Source: Tritrichomonas musculus (taxonomy: Eukaryota; Parabasalia; Tritrichomonadida; Tritrichomonadidae). From it: a stretch of 64,000 nt of DNA. Numbering within the stretch: the stretch's first letter is position 1; each line of letters begins with the position of its first letter. Position numbers and translations under genes: made by a program. The stretch spans positions 1,364,001 to 1,428,000 of the forward strand of contig JAPFFF010000010.1 in NCBI GenBank assembly GCA_039105265.1, given 5' to 3'. Under the pieces are notes generated by a model, which did not search any database, was not told where the DNA came from, and was given only the letters and a program-made list of their open reading frames with translations. This document shows positions 30,908-38,079 of this stretch, piece by piece.

Positions 30908-31669
30908 ATGCTGTTATCATTACAAAGTACCGGACCGGACTACAGTCATTTACAAGCAAACATTAACATACCATGGAATTGTGAGTACATTGAATATCAT
31001 GTCGCTTCGATAAACACGAGAGATCTATTGATAACGACAGATGATGATGTAATCGAATTCGAATATGAAGATAATTGGGGTTTTACCGATAAACATACAT
31101 TGAAGTGTCTAGATCTGTTCAACGTTAGTAAGAAAGATGTTAATGGTATACTCAAATGGGGTGGTGCTGAAAAATATATCGATGTCGGAGTTAACCTTGA
31201 TGGTGATGGAAGTAGAGGTCGAACACTGATTACTCCGTTAATGGATGAATTCAAATTCACACGAATTGATCATCGCGCTGGATTAGTCACTGGACTATAC
31301 AACATGAAACTCAATACAGTATATCCAGCTAATAAATTGATTATAGCTGAGAGACCGATTAGAGACTATGCGAATAAACTATATTTGGTATCGAAACAGG
31401 GTCAAGCTATTCAATCTAATATCGGTGTCATCGAATACACACCATCAGTCATAGCTAGTATCGATCATATCATCGACACAGATACACCAATCATCCAGAA
31501 CTTCGAAACCTATGGTAAACCAATCAAAAATATCGTTAACATAGATTCATTCAAACAAATCGATCTACAACTAGTCGACTTCCAGTATCAACCAGTAGTG
31601 TTAGCCAGTCCGATGTTCATTACCATTAAAGTTAAACCATGTGATAATCCAAAAATGAAATTACATTAA
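30908..31669 (+). CDS. Conserved Maverick A protein divergent from fibre gene
   Basis: A 253-residue, beta-rich protein starting MLLSLQSTGPDYSHLQANINIPW. Shared with B (51912-52652) are the IPW.C.Y(I/V)(E/K)YYV-like start, HRA(G/A)LVTGLYN, and the C-terminal VDFQYQP(V/I)(V/L)L.SP(M/L)FITIK strand pair. Such terminal strands occur in several Polinton minor virion proteins, so a capsid-associated role is possible but unproven. It forms a divergent pair with the giant fibre-like gene in both elements, which hints that they act together, for instance as vertex or fibre-base protein. Confidence 0.6.
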   Translation: MLLSLQSTGPDYSHLQANINIPWNCEYIEYHVASINTRDLLITTDDDVIEFEYEDNWGFTDKHTLKCLDLFNVSKKDVNGILKWGGAEKYIDVGVNLDGDGSRGRTLITPLMDEFKFTRIDHRAGLVTGLYNMKLNTVYPANKLIIAERPIRDYANKLYLVSKQGQAIQSNIGVIEYTPSVIASIDHIIDTDTPIIQNFETYGKPIKNIVNIDSFKQIDLQLVDFQYQPVVLASPMFITIKVKPCDNPKMKLH

Positions 31670-31883
31670 TAGATGATCCCTTTGAGTTTCATATCGATGA
31701 ACTCCAATGTAAACTCTTCAAGTGTATCGATGAAGCTACCATCATGTATTCCAGAAACTCTGGTTCGTAATATTCATTAGCTAATCGTATTATATTGATC
31801 ATGATCAACAGTCGTTTAGTTTTATCAGTTTCGAATCTCCATTGATTGATGTCAATGGCGATATTCAGTAATGTATCAATCAT
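31666..31883 (-). pseudogene. Frameshifted relative of 87 aa Maverick protein
   Basis: From ATG 31883 the first 45 codons resemble the 87-residue proteins at 34244 and 37738 (NEYYEPEFLEY against AEYFEPEILNV). One base-scale frameshift near 31745 then diverts the frame. The matching C-terminal part (DGSFIDTLEEFTLEFIDMKL) continues in another phase to a TAA at 31666-31668, overlapping the end of the convergent gene by three bases. Function unknown; this copy is probably dead. Confidence 0.6.
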
Positions 31884-31915
31884 TTATTCAACACAAAAAT
31901 ATATAGTTAATGGAT

Positions 31916-32206
31916 TTACTCGTTTGATTTGGATTCAGCGTCGAGTTTAGCTTTCAACGCGCGTAACTCAGCTAACTCTTGTTTCTTTCGTTCACGGTAT
32001 TGTTTTTGTTGTAAGCGTCTAGCGATGATTCTCTCTTCATCAGTTTGATACTTACGTTTACGTCCACGATTGGATTTGGGTTGTTCACTAACATTATTAA
32101 CTAATTTGTTGACATTGTTGTCGTCAGTGACTAATTCGTCAGATTGTTTGGATCGTAATGATTTGATTACGTCTGTTTCGTTGAAGATGTCGGTATTGAT
32201 AGTCAT
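31916..32206 (-). CDS. bZIP-like DNA-binding protein of Maverick A
   Basis: A 96-residue protein with a basic region RGRKRKYQTDEERIIARRLQ followed by QKQYRERKKQE and a short helix with Leu/Ala positions, resembling the basic-leucine zipper pattern (R-rich block, then a weak zipper of only about three heptads). The N-terminal 40 residues are acidic. Maverick B has a homologue at 47313 (RGRKQKYATIEERNEARKQQ). Likely a sequence-specific regulator of element genes. No binding site is known; candidates are the repeats near its B homologue. Confidence 0.65.
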   Translation of the reverse strand: MTINTDIFNETDVIKSLRSKQSDELVTDDNNVNKLVNNVSEQPKSNRGRKRKYQTDEERIIARRLQQKQYRERKKQELAELRALKAKLDAESKSNE

Positions 32207-32251
32207 TTACAGTCAAAGAAAAATATCAGTATTGAACATGAATGATGACGT

Positions 32252-32662
32252 TTATATTAAATCGTGTTGTTGTTTGAATCGATTGATATACAATGATACA
32301 TATTTACCGTTAATATCAATACATCTGATAAATTGGCTTCCACTCTTATTCACATTGATATATAATCGTTGTTTCGTACTCTTATATTCACTAACTAACT
32401 CACAATCATCTTTCATCAATAACTCATTAACCTTCTCATTACTCCACTTTTTATGTGGTTTTGTATTACGATTACCACCTTTCAGATGTGGTCTTGACGG
32501 TCTCTTCTTGTTCATCCAATCATACCAACGTACTGTATATTCATTACCATCATATTCATATCTGATTCTAATGTCACCTCGTTTATATTCATCTAATAGA
32601 ATACAATCTTCTTTCAACATCTCTTCTGCTACTAATTCAGTGTTCCATCTTGTCCGGCTCAT
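32252..32662 (-). CDS. Two-repeat Maverick A protein, unknown
   Basis: A 136-residue protein built from two related segments of about 60 residues: WNTELVAEEMLKEDCILLDEYKRG near residue 6 and WSNEKVNELLMKDDCELVSEYKST near 75, each followed by a beta-hairpin-like stretch. The pattern resembles small repeat domains that accompany nucleases in viruses of protists, but no catalytic residues are seen, and no homologue is recognised in B. It is basic in the middle (KKRPSRPHLKGGNRN), so nucleic acid binding is possible. Confidence 0.5.
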   Translation of the reverse strand: MSRTRWNTELVAEEMLKEDCILLDEYKRGDIRIRYEYDGNEYTVRWYDWMNKKRPSRPHLKGGNRNTKPHKKWSNEKVNELLMKDDCELVSEYKSTKQRLYINVNKSGSQFIRCIDINGKYVSLYINRFKQQHDLI

Positions 32663-32700
32663 GTCTTGTTATTTCGAGATGATAAAAATATTAAATTGAT

Positions 32701-33005
32701 TTAGAACTTGATAGTTCTAGTAAATTGTGGTAATGTTATCTGTTGAAAACATTTCGTTTTACGGAAACAGTTGGTTCCATCAGTGAGATCAAACGTAATA
32801 GCTTCACCTCGGTATAATCGTTCATATAACTCTTCTACTGTAATATTCATACGTTTACATTTGTTGAGTATACACTGTTTTGGGCAACCTTTGAGTCTAA
32901 TATGATAGTTTTCATTACCAACTTCGTCAACTAATATATCGAGATATGATTTCTTACCAAGAGCGATCAACTTTCGTGAATGTATCTGACATCCTCGTCT
33001 AAATT
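32701..33005 (-). pseudogene. C-terminal remnant of Maverick A DNA polymerase B
   Basis: About 100 codons match the extreme C terminus of the B polymerase (51600-51919): IHSRKLIALGKKSYLDILVD, HIRLKG, NKCKRM and F..T.LPQFTRT. No ATG and no palm motifs are present. Upstream, near 33005, the sequence switches to the protease-like reading of fragment C. So the polymerase gene of Maverick A was cut by recombination, leaving under one tenth of a normal pPolB. Confidence 0.85.
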
Positions 33006-33702
33006 TGTACTACTTTGAAGTAAAAGTTGAATTCTGTTTTGATTTTGATCCCTTGTTGGTGGCTCAACATTTGTGGGTCGGTTCCTACCGGTTTTCCTAA
33101 GGTTAAGATGATAATCATTTCGATTTAAAGTTGGAGGTCTGGGTAATGGAGCCAATTCAGGTATATCATCTGTTTGAATACCTCTAGTTTTATATTCTTT
33201 CTTATCACTTTTCAATGTTCTTTCTTTCATCTGCTCTCTCAGTTCTCTAGCTGCTTGTTTTTCCTCCTCAGTCTTCATTCGAGATATCCTTATGTTGATA
33301 ATATCATAATGTAATTTTATCTCTGTTAATATACCTTGATCTGATTCTTGGAGAGTATATTGATATGGCTTTAATACTGTTATGTAATGCCCATGTTCAT
33401 CTTTATCATCTTGATTTTTCTTAATAGCAAACACACAACCTGTAAATTTTGCTCTTGGTCTCTCTCTTGAGTCTATTAGCAAATTCAAGTACGTCTTTAA
33501 AAGCTATACTAGTATTTAAATATGTCTCATATAATTTTTGTAGATTTATTTGATTATTAGAGAACTTCCATATAGTTTGACCCAAACCTCTTGTTAATCT
33601 TGCAACATCTCTATCAACTAGTTTAGGTCGAAATTTAATAGTACCTTGTAGTAGTTGTATTTTATTGTTAGGTTTAGTTTGTGTACCTACATCACTTGTC
33701 AT
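33005..33702 (-). pseudogene. N-terminal part of Maverick protease, frameshifted and truncated
   Basis: From ATG 33702 the protein parallels the first 200 residues of the B protease at 38080 (KIQLLQG, GLGQTIWKFSNN, LQKLYETYLNT). After 80 codons a 2-nt deletion relative to B (near 33462) shifts the frame. The match then resumes in a second phase (FTGCVFAIKKNQDDKDEHGHY, MKERTLKSDKKEYKT). The catalytic C48-type domain is absent because the sequence ends at the fusion with A polymerase. Non-functional. Confidence 0.8.
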
Positions 33703-33743
33703 TTAAAAATCAAATAAAAGAAAGAAGAAGAAGATGTTGTTTA

Positions 33744-33983
33744 TTAAGGAAGGTTATCAAGGCTGCTGTTGATATCATCAACGTTGACCTTCATCTTTGC
33801 AAGGTCATCAATGACAGAATCGAGTTTTAAGGATAGCAGGTTGACCCTATTAAGAACCTCATCAAGTCGTTGGTTGAGTTGATCAATTTGGAGCAACAAG
33901 TAAGTTTCAAGCTTTTGCTTTTCATCCATGATTTTAGCGTTGAGCATTTCAGTGGTCAATTGTATCTTCTTATCGATATTCAT
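33744..33983 (-). CDS. Small coiled-coil protein of fragment C
   Basis: A 79-residue protein from ATG 33983, predicted to be one long coiled coil (heptads of Leu/Ile from LTTEMLNAKI through LLSLKLDSVIDDL). It is about 94 percent identical to the B homologue at 37798-38037, higher than the neighbouring protease fragment. The promoter-like TTCACTTTTTT motif and the following bases to ATG are conserved with B. It may multimerise; role unknown. Confidence 0.65.
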   Translation of the reverse strand: MNIDKKIQLTTEMLNAKIMDEKQKLETYLLLQIDQLNQRLDEVLNRVNLLSLKLDSVIDDLAKMKVNVDDINSSLDNLP

Positions 33984-34039
33984 CAAAGAAAAAAGTGAAA
34001 TGACTAAATATTTTTCTATTGTTCATTTCATTTGTTTAC

Positions 34040-34201
34040 ATGTCAACAATCGAAAATGATACCCCATTGGTTAATAATGATGAAGAAGAATGTAATAATG
34101 AATGTTGTTGCCCTCCTCCAAATTGGGCTCTCTGGGTGTGCATTTTCTCGACCTTTATAAACTACTTCTTTGGGTTAGTACGTATCTTATATCTCATTTA
34201 A
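34040..34201 (+). CDS. Small putative membrane protein of fragment C
   Basis: A 53-residue protein from ATG 34040 (MSTIENDTPLVNNDEEECNN), with acidic N terminus, a CCCPPP motif, and one hydrophobic helix (WALWVCIFSTFINYFFGLV) ending near the C terminus. This is typical of a tail-anchored or single-pass membrane protein. Maverick B has only about 60 bp here and no such gene, so it was gained in C or lost in B. A membrane role in host or virion exit is speculation. Confidence 0.5.
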   Translation: MSTIENDTPLVNNDEEECNNECCCPPPNWALWVCIFSTFINYFFGLVRILYLI

Positions 34202-34243
34202 TAAACTACCTTCTACTATTTTTTATTTTTTATTTCTGTATAA

Positions 34244-34507
34244 ATGGCTTATTACATGACTTTAAAAGAGCGTATGAATATCCTCTATAAAATAGTGTCT
34301 TACCTCTATGATTATAGATGTGAGACTAATGAGGGTATATGCGGTATTTTAATTAAAAAGATAAAAGAGTTAGCTGCTGAGTATTTCGAACCTGAAATTC
34401 TTAATGTAATTATGAAAGATGGTGATTTGGAATTTATCGACCAAATAGAACACTTTGCCTTTGAGTTCTTAGAGTACCAAATATCTAATCTGCCCTCGCA
34501 TTTATAA
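34244..34507 (+). CDS. 87 aa conserved Maverick protein of fragment C
   Basis: An 87-residue helical protein (MTLKERMNILYKIV, CGILIKKIKELAAEYFEPEIL) differing at a single residue from the copy in Maverick B (37475-37738). Its 3' end overlaps the 3' end of the convergent HNH gene by 23 bp. The near identity contrasts with the more diverged flanking genes. Related to the frameshifted copy in Maverick A. Function unknown. Confidence 0.65.
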   Translation: MAYYMTLKERMNILYKIVSYLYDYRCETNEGICGILIKKIKELAAEYFEPEILNVIMKDGDLEFIDQIEHFAFEFLEYQISNLPSHL

Positions 34508-34820
34508 TTTTGGGAATATCCCTGTTATAGTTACTATCAGTTGGGGTTATCCATCTTAAGTTGCTTAGATGGTAGTCAGCCCTATTCCTATTGATATGGT
34601 CTACCTCTATTTTATGTTGTTGGTCATCATTAGGTATGAACTGTCTTGCTATAAGTACATGTTTCAAGTAGTAGTCGCCATTTAGACATACACGTATATA
34701 CCCCTTTATATGTTTTGCATCTTTGCATATAAAATGATTACTCTTACGTCTTATAGTAAAGGGGTACCTATTCAGTATCTCATAGTCGTTAGTAAAGCCT
34801 TTGAGTGGCACAAATGACAT
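34485..34820 (-). CDS. HNH endonuclease-like protein of fragment C
   Basis: A 111-residue protein. A NUMOD4-like N terminus (FVPLKGFTNDYEILNRYPF) is followed by a compact HNH motif (EVDHINRNRADYHLSNLRWITP, with His and Asn in the order of the His-Me finger). Homing-type nucleases of this form cut DNA and also occur as free-standing genes in viruses. Roughly 80 percent similar to the Maverick B copy at 37163-37480. It begins just inside the element end. Possible roles: processing of element ends, gene conversion or superinfection exclusion; none shown. Confidence 0.8.
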   Translation of the reverse strand: MSFVPLKGFTNDYEILNRYPFTIRRKSNHFICKDAKHIKGYIRVCLNGDYYLKHVLIARQFIPNDDQQHKIEVDHINRNRADYHLSNLRWITPTDSNYNRDIPKIINARAD

Positions 34821-34837
34821 TTATATATAGAAAGAAA

Positions 34838-35114
34838 TAGGTACGAGATTCTCGGGGTAGGTACCTGTGCCGTTTCATAGATGGGCGGTTGTGGGGTGGG
34901 GTACCTGTGCCGTTTCATGGATGGTAGGCGTTGAGGTGGGTGGGTGGGAATTAGGGGTGGGGCCCCTGTGCCGTTTCATTGATGGGGAGCAGTAGTGAGA
35001 ACAAAAATATTTTTTTTTCTTTTCTTTTTTTTTATTTTTCTTTTCTTTTTTGACTAGTTCGTGTTGACGCGTGGGCAGCCTGTGCCCCGCGGAAACCGAC
35101 TAGTATATACTACT
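34838..35114. repeat. Terminal and subterminal repeats of fragment C
   Basis: Three direct copies of a motif with TACCTGTGCCGTTTCAT (the third has CCCCTGTGCC) occur at about 34855, 34900 and 34960. An A/T-rich tract follows, then the terminal repeat 35053-35114 ending TATACTACT. The same motif lies inside the right end of Maverick B and, in degenerate inverted form, inside its left end. Presumably cis-sites for integrase, replication initiation or packaging. Confidence 0.75.
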
Positions 35115-35345
35115 TCCTTGTATGCACCCTTCATGCTTTTTAGCAATACTTATACTATTAGGACCAACTTCCCAAATTCCCATGAACCAAACATAGTTAA
35201 AGCCTTTATTTTTCCAGTCATCAAATTCTTCGGCTGGGATATCTCTAATTTTGCATTGCTTCTTCAATTTTTGACTGAGCAAAAAAAGGTATGGCCTGGT
35301 AGAGATTTCATAAGTCGAGGTTGGAGGTAAAATGTGTTCAGCCAT
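35115..35345 (-). pseudogene. Alpha-amylase-like (GH13) gene, 5' fragment
   Basis: From ATG 35345, 77 codons encode a GH13-like N terminus: TSTYEISTRPYLFLLSQKL, then DIPAEEFDDW and GFNYVWFMGIWEVG, matching the first beta-alpha unit of alpha-amylase-family enzymes. The frame runs directly into the Maverick terminus at 35114. The missing remainder would have been beyond the element, but that flank is now Maverick A. So the gene was interrupted by fragment C and then lost its 3' part. Confidence 0.65.
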
Positions 35346-36471
35346 TAGTAGTTATCTAAAAATAAAAATGATTTTATCTGTAAAAACAGTTATGATGGAT
35401 TAATATAGAAAAATAAAAAAAAATAAAAAAAAAATCAATTCAATTTTGAATCATTTAAAAAATTCAGTATTTATTATGGAAAACACTGTATTAATAAAAT
35501 TATTATTTATTAAATAATAATGACTATTTATCAATAATTTTAATTTAATTATATAATAAATAATTATAATTATAAAATATATAAAAAATTATCATTTTAT
35601 TTTTTGATTATCATGGATATATGTTAATTTTAAATTGAATAATTATTTTCAATAATATAAAATTTCTTTTTTTGAATATAGTGTTCCGAAAAAAGATTGA
35701 TTGGAAATAGATTCAATTGTTGATCGCACTTAACAAATCTCAAATAATCAGTATTTAAAAATATTTTACATTCTTTTAAAAAGTTAAAAGTCCTATCAAT
35801 CTTTTTTCGGTAATTCAAAAAGTAAAATGTTTACTAAGATAAAAAACTATTAATTTCCAGATGATTCATTTGCAACCATTAAAGAATTAGGATAGCTGGG
35901 ATGGCGGGCACCTTAAAGTTTGGGATTTGCCTAAAAAAAACTAATTTTTGCCAATTGACGGTATCACCTATTTTGAATTTAAGAAAATAAACATCGTTTC
36001 TCTTGATCTATCGCAATTAGAAAAGTTTCAGGACATCTAAAAAAAGAAGGAAAAGTCAGATTTCTAAATAATTATAATTTTGATTGCTGATTCTGGGAGA
36101 AAATTGCTAACAGTTAGTGGTAAAGTTATTTTGAAGATGGAACCATGCTGTATTTTGTCAAAATTTGAAAATAAAAAGTATCTTTCTTTAAATAATACTG
36201 GAAACTATTATATTTAAACGAATGTCCAAATTCTCACAATTTTTTTGAATAAAAAAGTTTTTTTGGTCTTTAAATTTTGAGAATTTTTGTGAGAAAAATG
36301 AAAAAAAGTTCGCAAATTTTTTTGAGAGAAAATGCTTTTTTTCACAATTTTTTGAGAGACTATAATTATCATCCTCTCAAATCTCCTATCAATCTTTTTG
36401 AGTTTGACTATATTTTTGAACATTATTTCATTCAATTAAGGGTTGAGTTTACTTTATTAAATAATTAATAC
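35346..36471. other. AT-rich spacer between fragment C and Maverick B
   Basis: No gene is recognised. A 17-bp inverted repeat (CCGAAAAAAGATTGAT near 35687 and its complement near 35795) and an AGAAAA-rich low-complexity stretch (36230-36370) are the only structures seen. Short frames here are A/T-driven and lack domains. Confidence 0.4.
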
Positions 36472-36843
36472 CAGTACACTTACCGATTTACCGGGAGAAA
36501 TGTTACCGGGAATGAAGTGAAGCTTTCAGTAAAACATCGGTATTTATTTTTTGATGATATTATAACATACTTTTCAAAAAATCATTCTAAATTAAATATG
36601 TTTGATGCTTGTTATAATGTCAAATTAGAATACCAGTTTCATTATATAATTTTATTTTATTTCATTATATAAATTCTATTTTATATTTAATTATCTTAAG
36701 CCTAAAAAAATATTCAATGTCATAGCTTAAAATTTTAACTAAAAATTATAATTATTATATCAATATAGAATTACCGGTAATTACCAGTAATCATAAAAAA
36801 ATACATTTTACTACTTTTATGAAAAAAATCGGTACGAAATTTT

Positions 36844-37140
36844 AGTAGTATATACTAGTCGGTTTCCGCGGAGCCTGGGGCCCACGCGTCAACACGAACT
36901 AGTTAAAAAAAAAAAATAAAAAATAAAAAAATAAAAAAAAAATTTAAAAAAAAAAAAAATTAATAAAATATTTTTCCCAAAGAAGCATCTTTATTGTAAA
37001 CGGCTTGGGTACCACCCCTAGAAGCCTCTTAGTAGCGAAGAAGCATCTTTATGTGAAGTGAGAAGCATCTTAGTAGCAAAGAAGCATCTTTATTGTAAAC
37101 GGCTAAGGTACCACCCCGAGAAGCCTCTTTTGAAGAACCT
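36844..37140. repeat. Left terminal and subterminal repeats of Maverick B
   Basis: The 61-bp terminal inverted repeat (36844-36904) is followed by a 70-bp A-rich tract. Two or three subterminal copies of a unit containing GAAGCATCTTTATTGTAAAC and GGTACCACCCC follow (about 36977, 37038, 37079). The units are degenerate inverted versions of the GGTACCTGTGCCGTTTC motif inside the right end. Confidence 0.85.
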
Positions 37141-37162
37141 ACCTAATTTATATGTATGTAAA

Positions 37163-37480
37163 ATGTCATTTGTACCTCTAAAGGGATTTACCAATGATTA
37201 TGAGATATTGAATAGGTACCCCTTTACTATTAGACGTAAGAGTAATCACTTTATATGCAAGGATAGTAAGCACAATGAGGGGTATATACGTGTTTGTCTA
37301 AATGGCACCTACTACTTGAAACATGTACTTATTGCAAGGCAGTTCATACCTAATGATGACCCACGACATAAAACAGAGATAGACCATAAAAACAGGAATA
37401 GGGCTGATTATCGCCTAAGTAATCTTCGCTGGGTAACTCCATCCGAAAATAACTATAACAGGTCATGCCAAAAATTATAA
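37163..37480 (+). CDS. HNH endonuclease-like protein of Maverick B
   Basis: A 105-residue protein. Start at ATG 37163 (MSFVPLKGFTND) is chosen because fragment C starts identically, and an upstream in-frame ATG at 37058 lies in the subterminal repeats. NUMOD4-like N terminus, then HNH core with EIDHKNRNRADYRLSNLRW. It is the first gene inside the left end and overlaps the convergent 87 aa gene by 6 bp at the 3' end. Likely a DNA nuclease acting on element or target DNA. Confidence 0.8.
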   Translation: MSFVPLKGFTNDYEILNRYPFTIRRKSNHFICKDSKHNEGYIRVCLNGTYYLKHVLIARQFIPNDDPRHKTEIDHKNRNRADYRLSNLRWVTPSENNYNRSCQKL

Positions 37481-37738
37481 ATGCGAGGGCAGATTAGATA
37501 TTTGGTACTCTAAGAACTCAAAGGCAAAGTGTTCTATTTGGTCGATAAATTCCAAATCACCATCTTTCATAATTACATTAAGAATTTCAGGTTCGAAATA
37601 CTCAGCAGCTAACTCTTTTATCTTTTTAATTAAAATACCGCATATACCCTCATTAGTCTCACATCTATAATCATAGAGGTAAGATACTATTTTATAGAGG
37701 ATATTCATACGCTCTTTTAAAGTCATGTTATAAGCCAT
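37475..37738 (-). CDS. 87 aa conserved Maverick protein of Maverick B
   Basis: An 87-residue helical protein almost identical to the copy in fragment C. Transcribed against its neighbours. No domain recognised; a conserved EYFEPE motif is shared with the Maverick A relative. It may be a small regulator or virion factor; nothing specific is visible. Confidence 0.65.
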   Translation of the reverse strand: MAYNMTLKERMNILYKIVSYLYDYRCETNEGICGILIKKIKELAAEYFEPEILNVIMKDGDLEFIDQIEHFAFEFLEYQISNLPSHL

Positions 37739-37781
37739 TTATATAAAAATAAAAATAAACAATTGAAAATTATTTAATCAA

Positions 37782-37792
37782 TTCACTTTTTT
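37782..37792 (+). promoter_or_regulatory. TTCACTTTTTT promoter-like motif
   Basis: This motif lies 5 bp before the ATG at 37798. It is conserved in fragment C (33989-33999) and resembles motifs before the polymerase gene (50024-50033) and the ubiquitin-like host gene (62753-62764, 62779-62790). Its proximity to ATG fits the short 5' leaders of trichomonads, where the initiator lies within a few tens of bases of the start codon. Confidence 0.45.
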
Positions 37793-37797
37793 CTTTG

Positions 37798-38037
37798 ATG
37801 AATTTCGATAAGAAGATACAATTGACCACTGAAATGCTCAACGCTAAAATCATGGATGAAAAGCAAAAGCTTGAAACTTACTTGTTGCTCCAAATTGATC
37901 AACTCAACCAACGACTTGATGAGGTTCTTAATAGGGTCAACCTGCTATCCTTAAAACTCGATTCTGTCATTGATGACCTTGCAAAGATGAAGGTCAACGT
38001 TGATGATATCAATAACAGCCTTGAAAACCTTCTTTAA
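37798..38037 (+). CDS. Small coiled-coil protein of Maverick B
   Basis: A 79-residue protein from ATG 37798; an upstream in-frame TTG is not used as start. It is a continuous coiled coil with Leu-rich heptads. Homologue of 33744-33983. Immediately precedes the protease gene in both elements, suggesting joint function, for instance scaffold or assembly, which is inference. Confidence 0.65.
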   Translation: MNFDKKIQLTTEMLNAKIMDEKQKLETYLLLQIDQLNQRLDEVLNRVNLLSLKLDSVIDDLAKMKVNVDDINNSLENLL

Positions 38038-38079
38038 TAAACAACATCTTCTACTTACACTCGTTTATTTGTTTTTTAA

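Larger units (their letters stand above)
15450..33005 (+). mobile_element. Maverick/Polinton A (left end present, right end lost)
   Basis: The element begins AGTAGTATAG, sharing its first nine bases with the ends of Maverick B, right where host-like coding stops. It carries capsid-like protein, integrase, packaging ATPase, major capsid, fibre-like protein, bZIP-like protein and a polymerase remnant, most with clear homologues in B. Near 33005 its polymerase sequence is fused to fragment C, so no right terminal repeat of its own is visible. Genes here are visibly richer in CG and GATC than Maverick B, indicating a different lineage. Multiple lesions (mariner insertion, frameshifts, in-frame stop, polymerase truncation) show that the copy is not autonomous. 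Confidence 0.85.
33005..35114 (-). mobile_element. Fragment C: inverted end of a B-type Maverick
   Basis: Reading from 35114 leftwards, the order is terminal repeat, subterminal repeats, HNH gene, 87 aa gene (opposite strand), coiled-coil gene and protease. This matches the left end of Maverick B except for one extra small gene. The terminus at 35114 shares its outer bases with B (CCGACTAGTATATACTACT), but differs in the middle of the repeat. It stops abruptly at about 33005 within the protease, fused to A polymerase. The remaining three quarters of this element are missing. Confidence 0.85.

Noticed and set aside
15450-35114. A plus C as one complete Maverick
   Set aside because: Both ends show AGTAGTATA-type termini, but the flanking bases (ATATC on the left, TCCTTG on the right) do not form a target duplication, and base composition changes sharply at about 33005.
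35061-35330. 89-codon plus-strand frame across the fragment C end
   Set aside because: Antisense to the alpha-amylase-like fragment, and starts in the terminal repeat.
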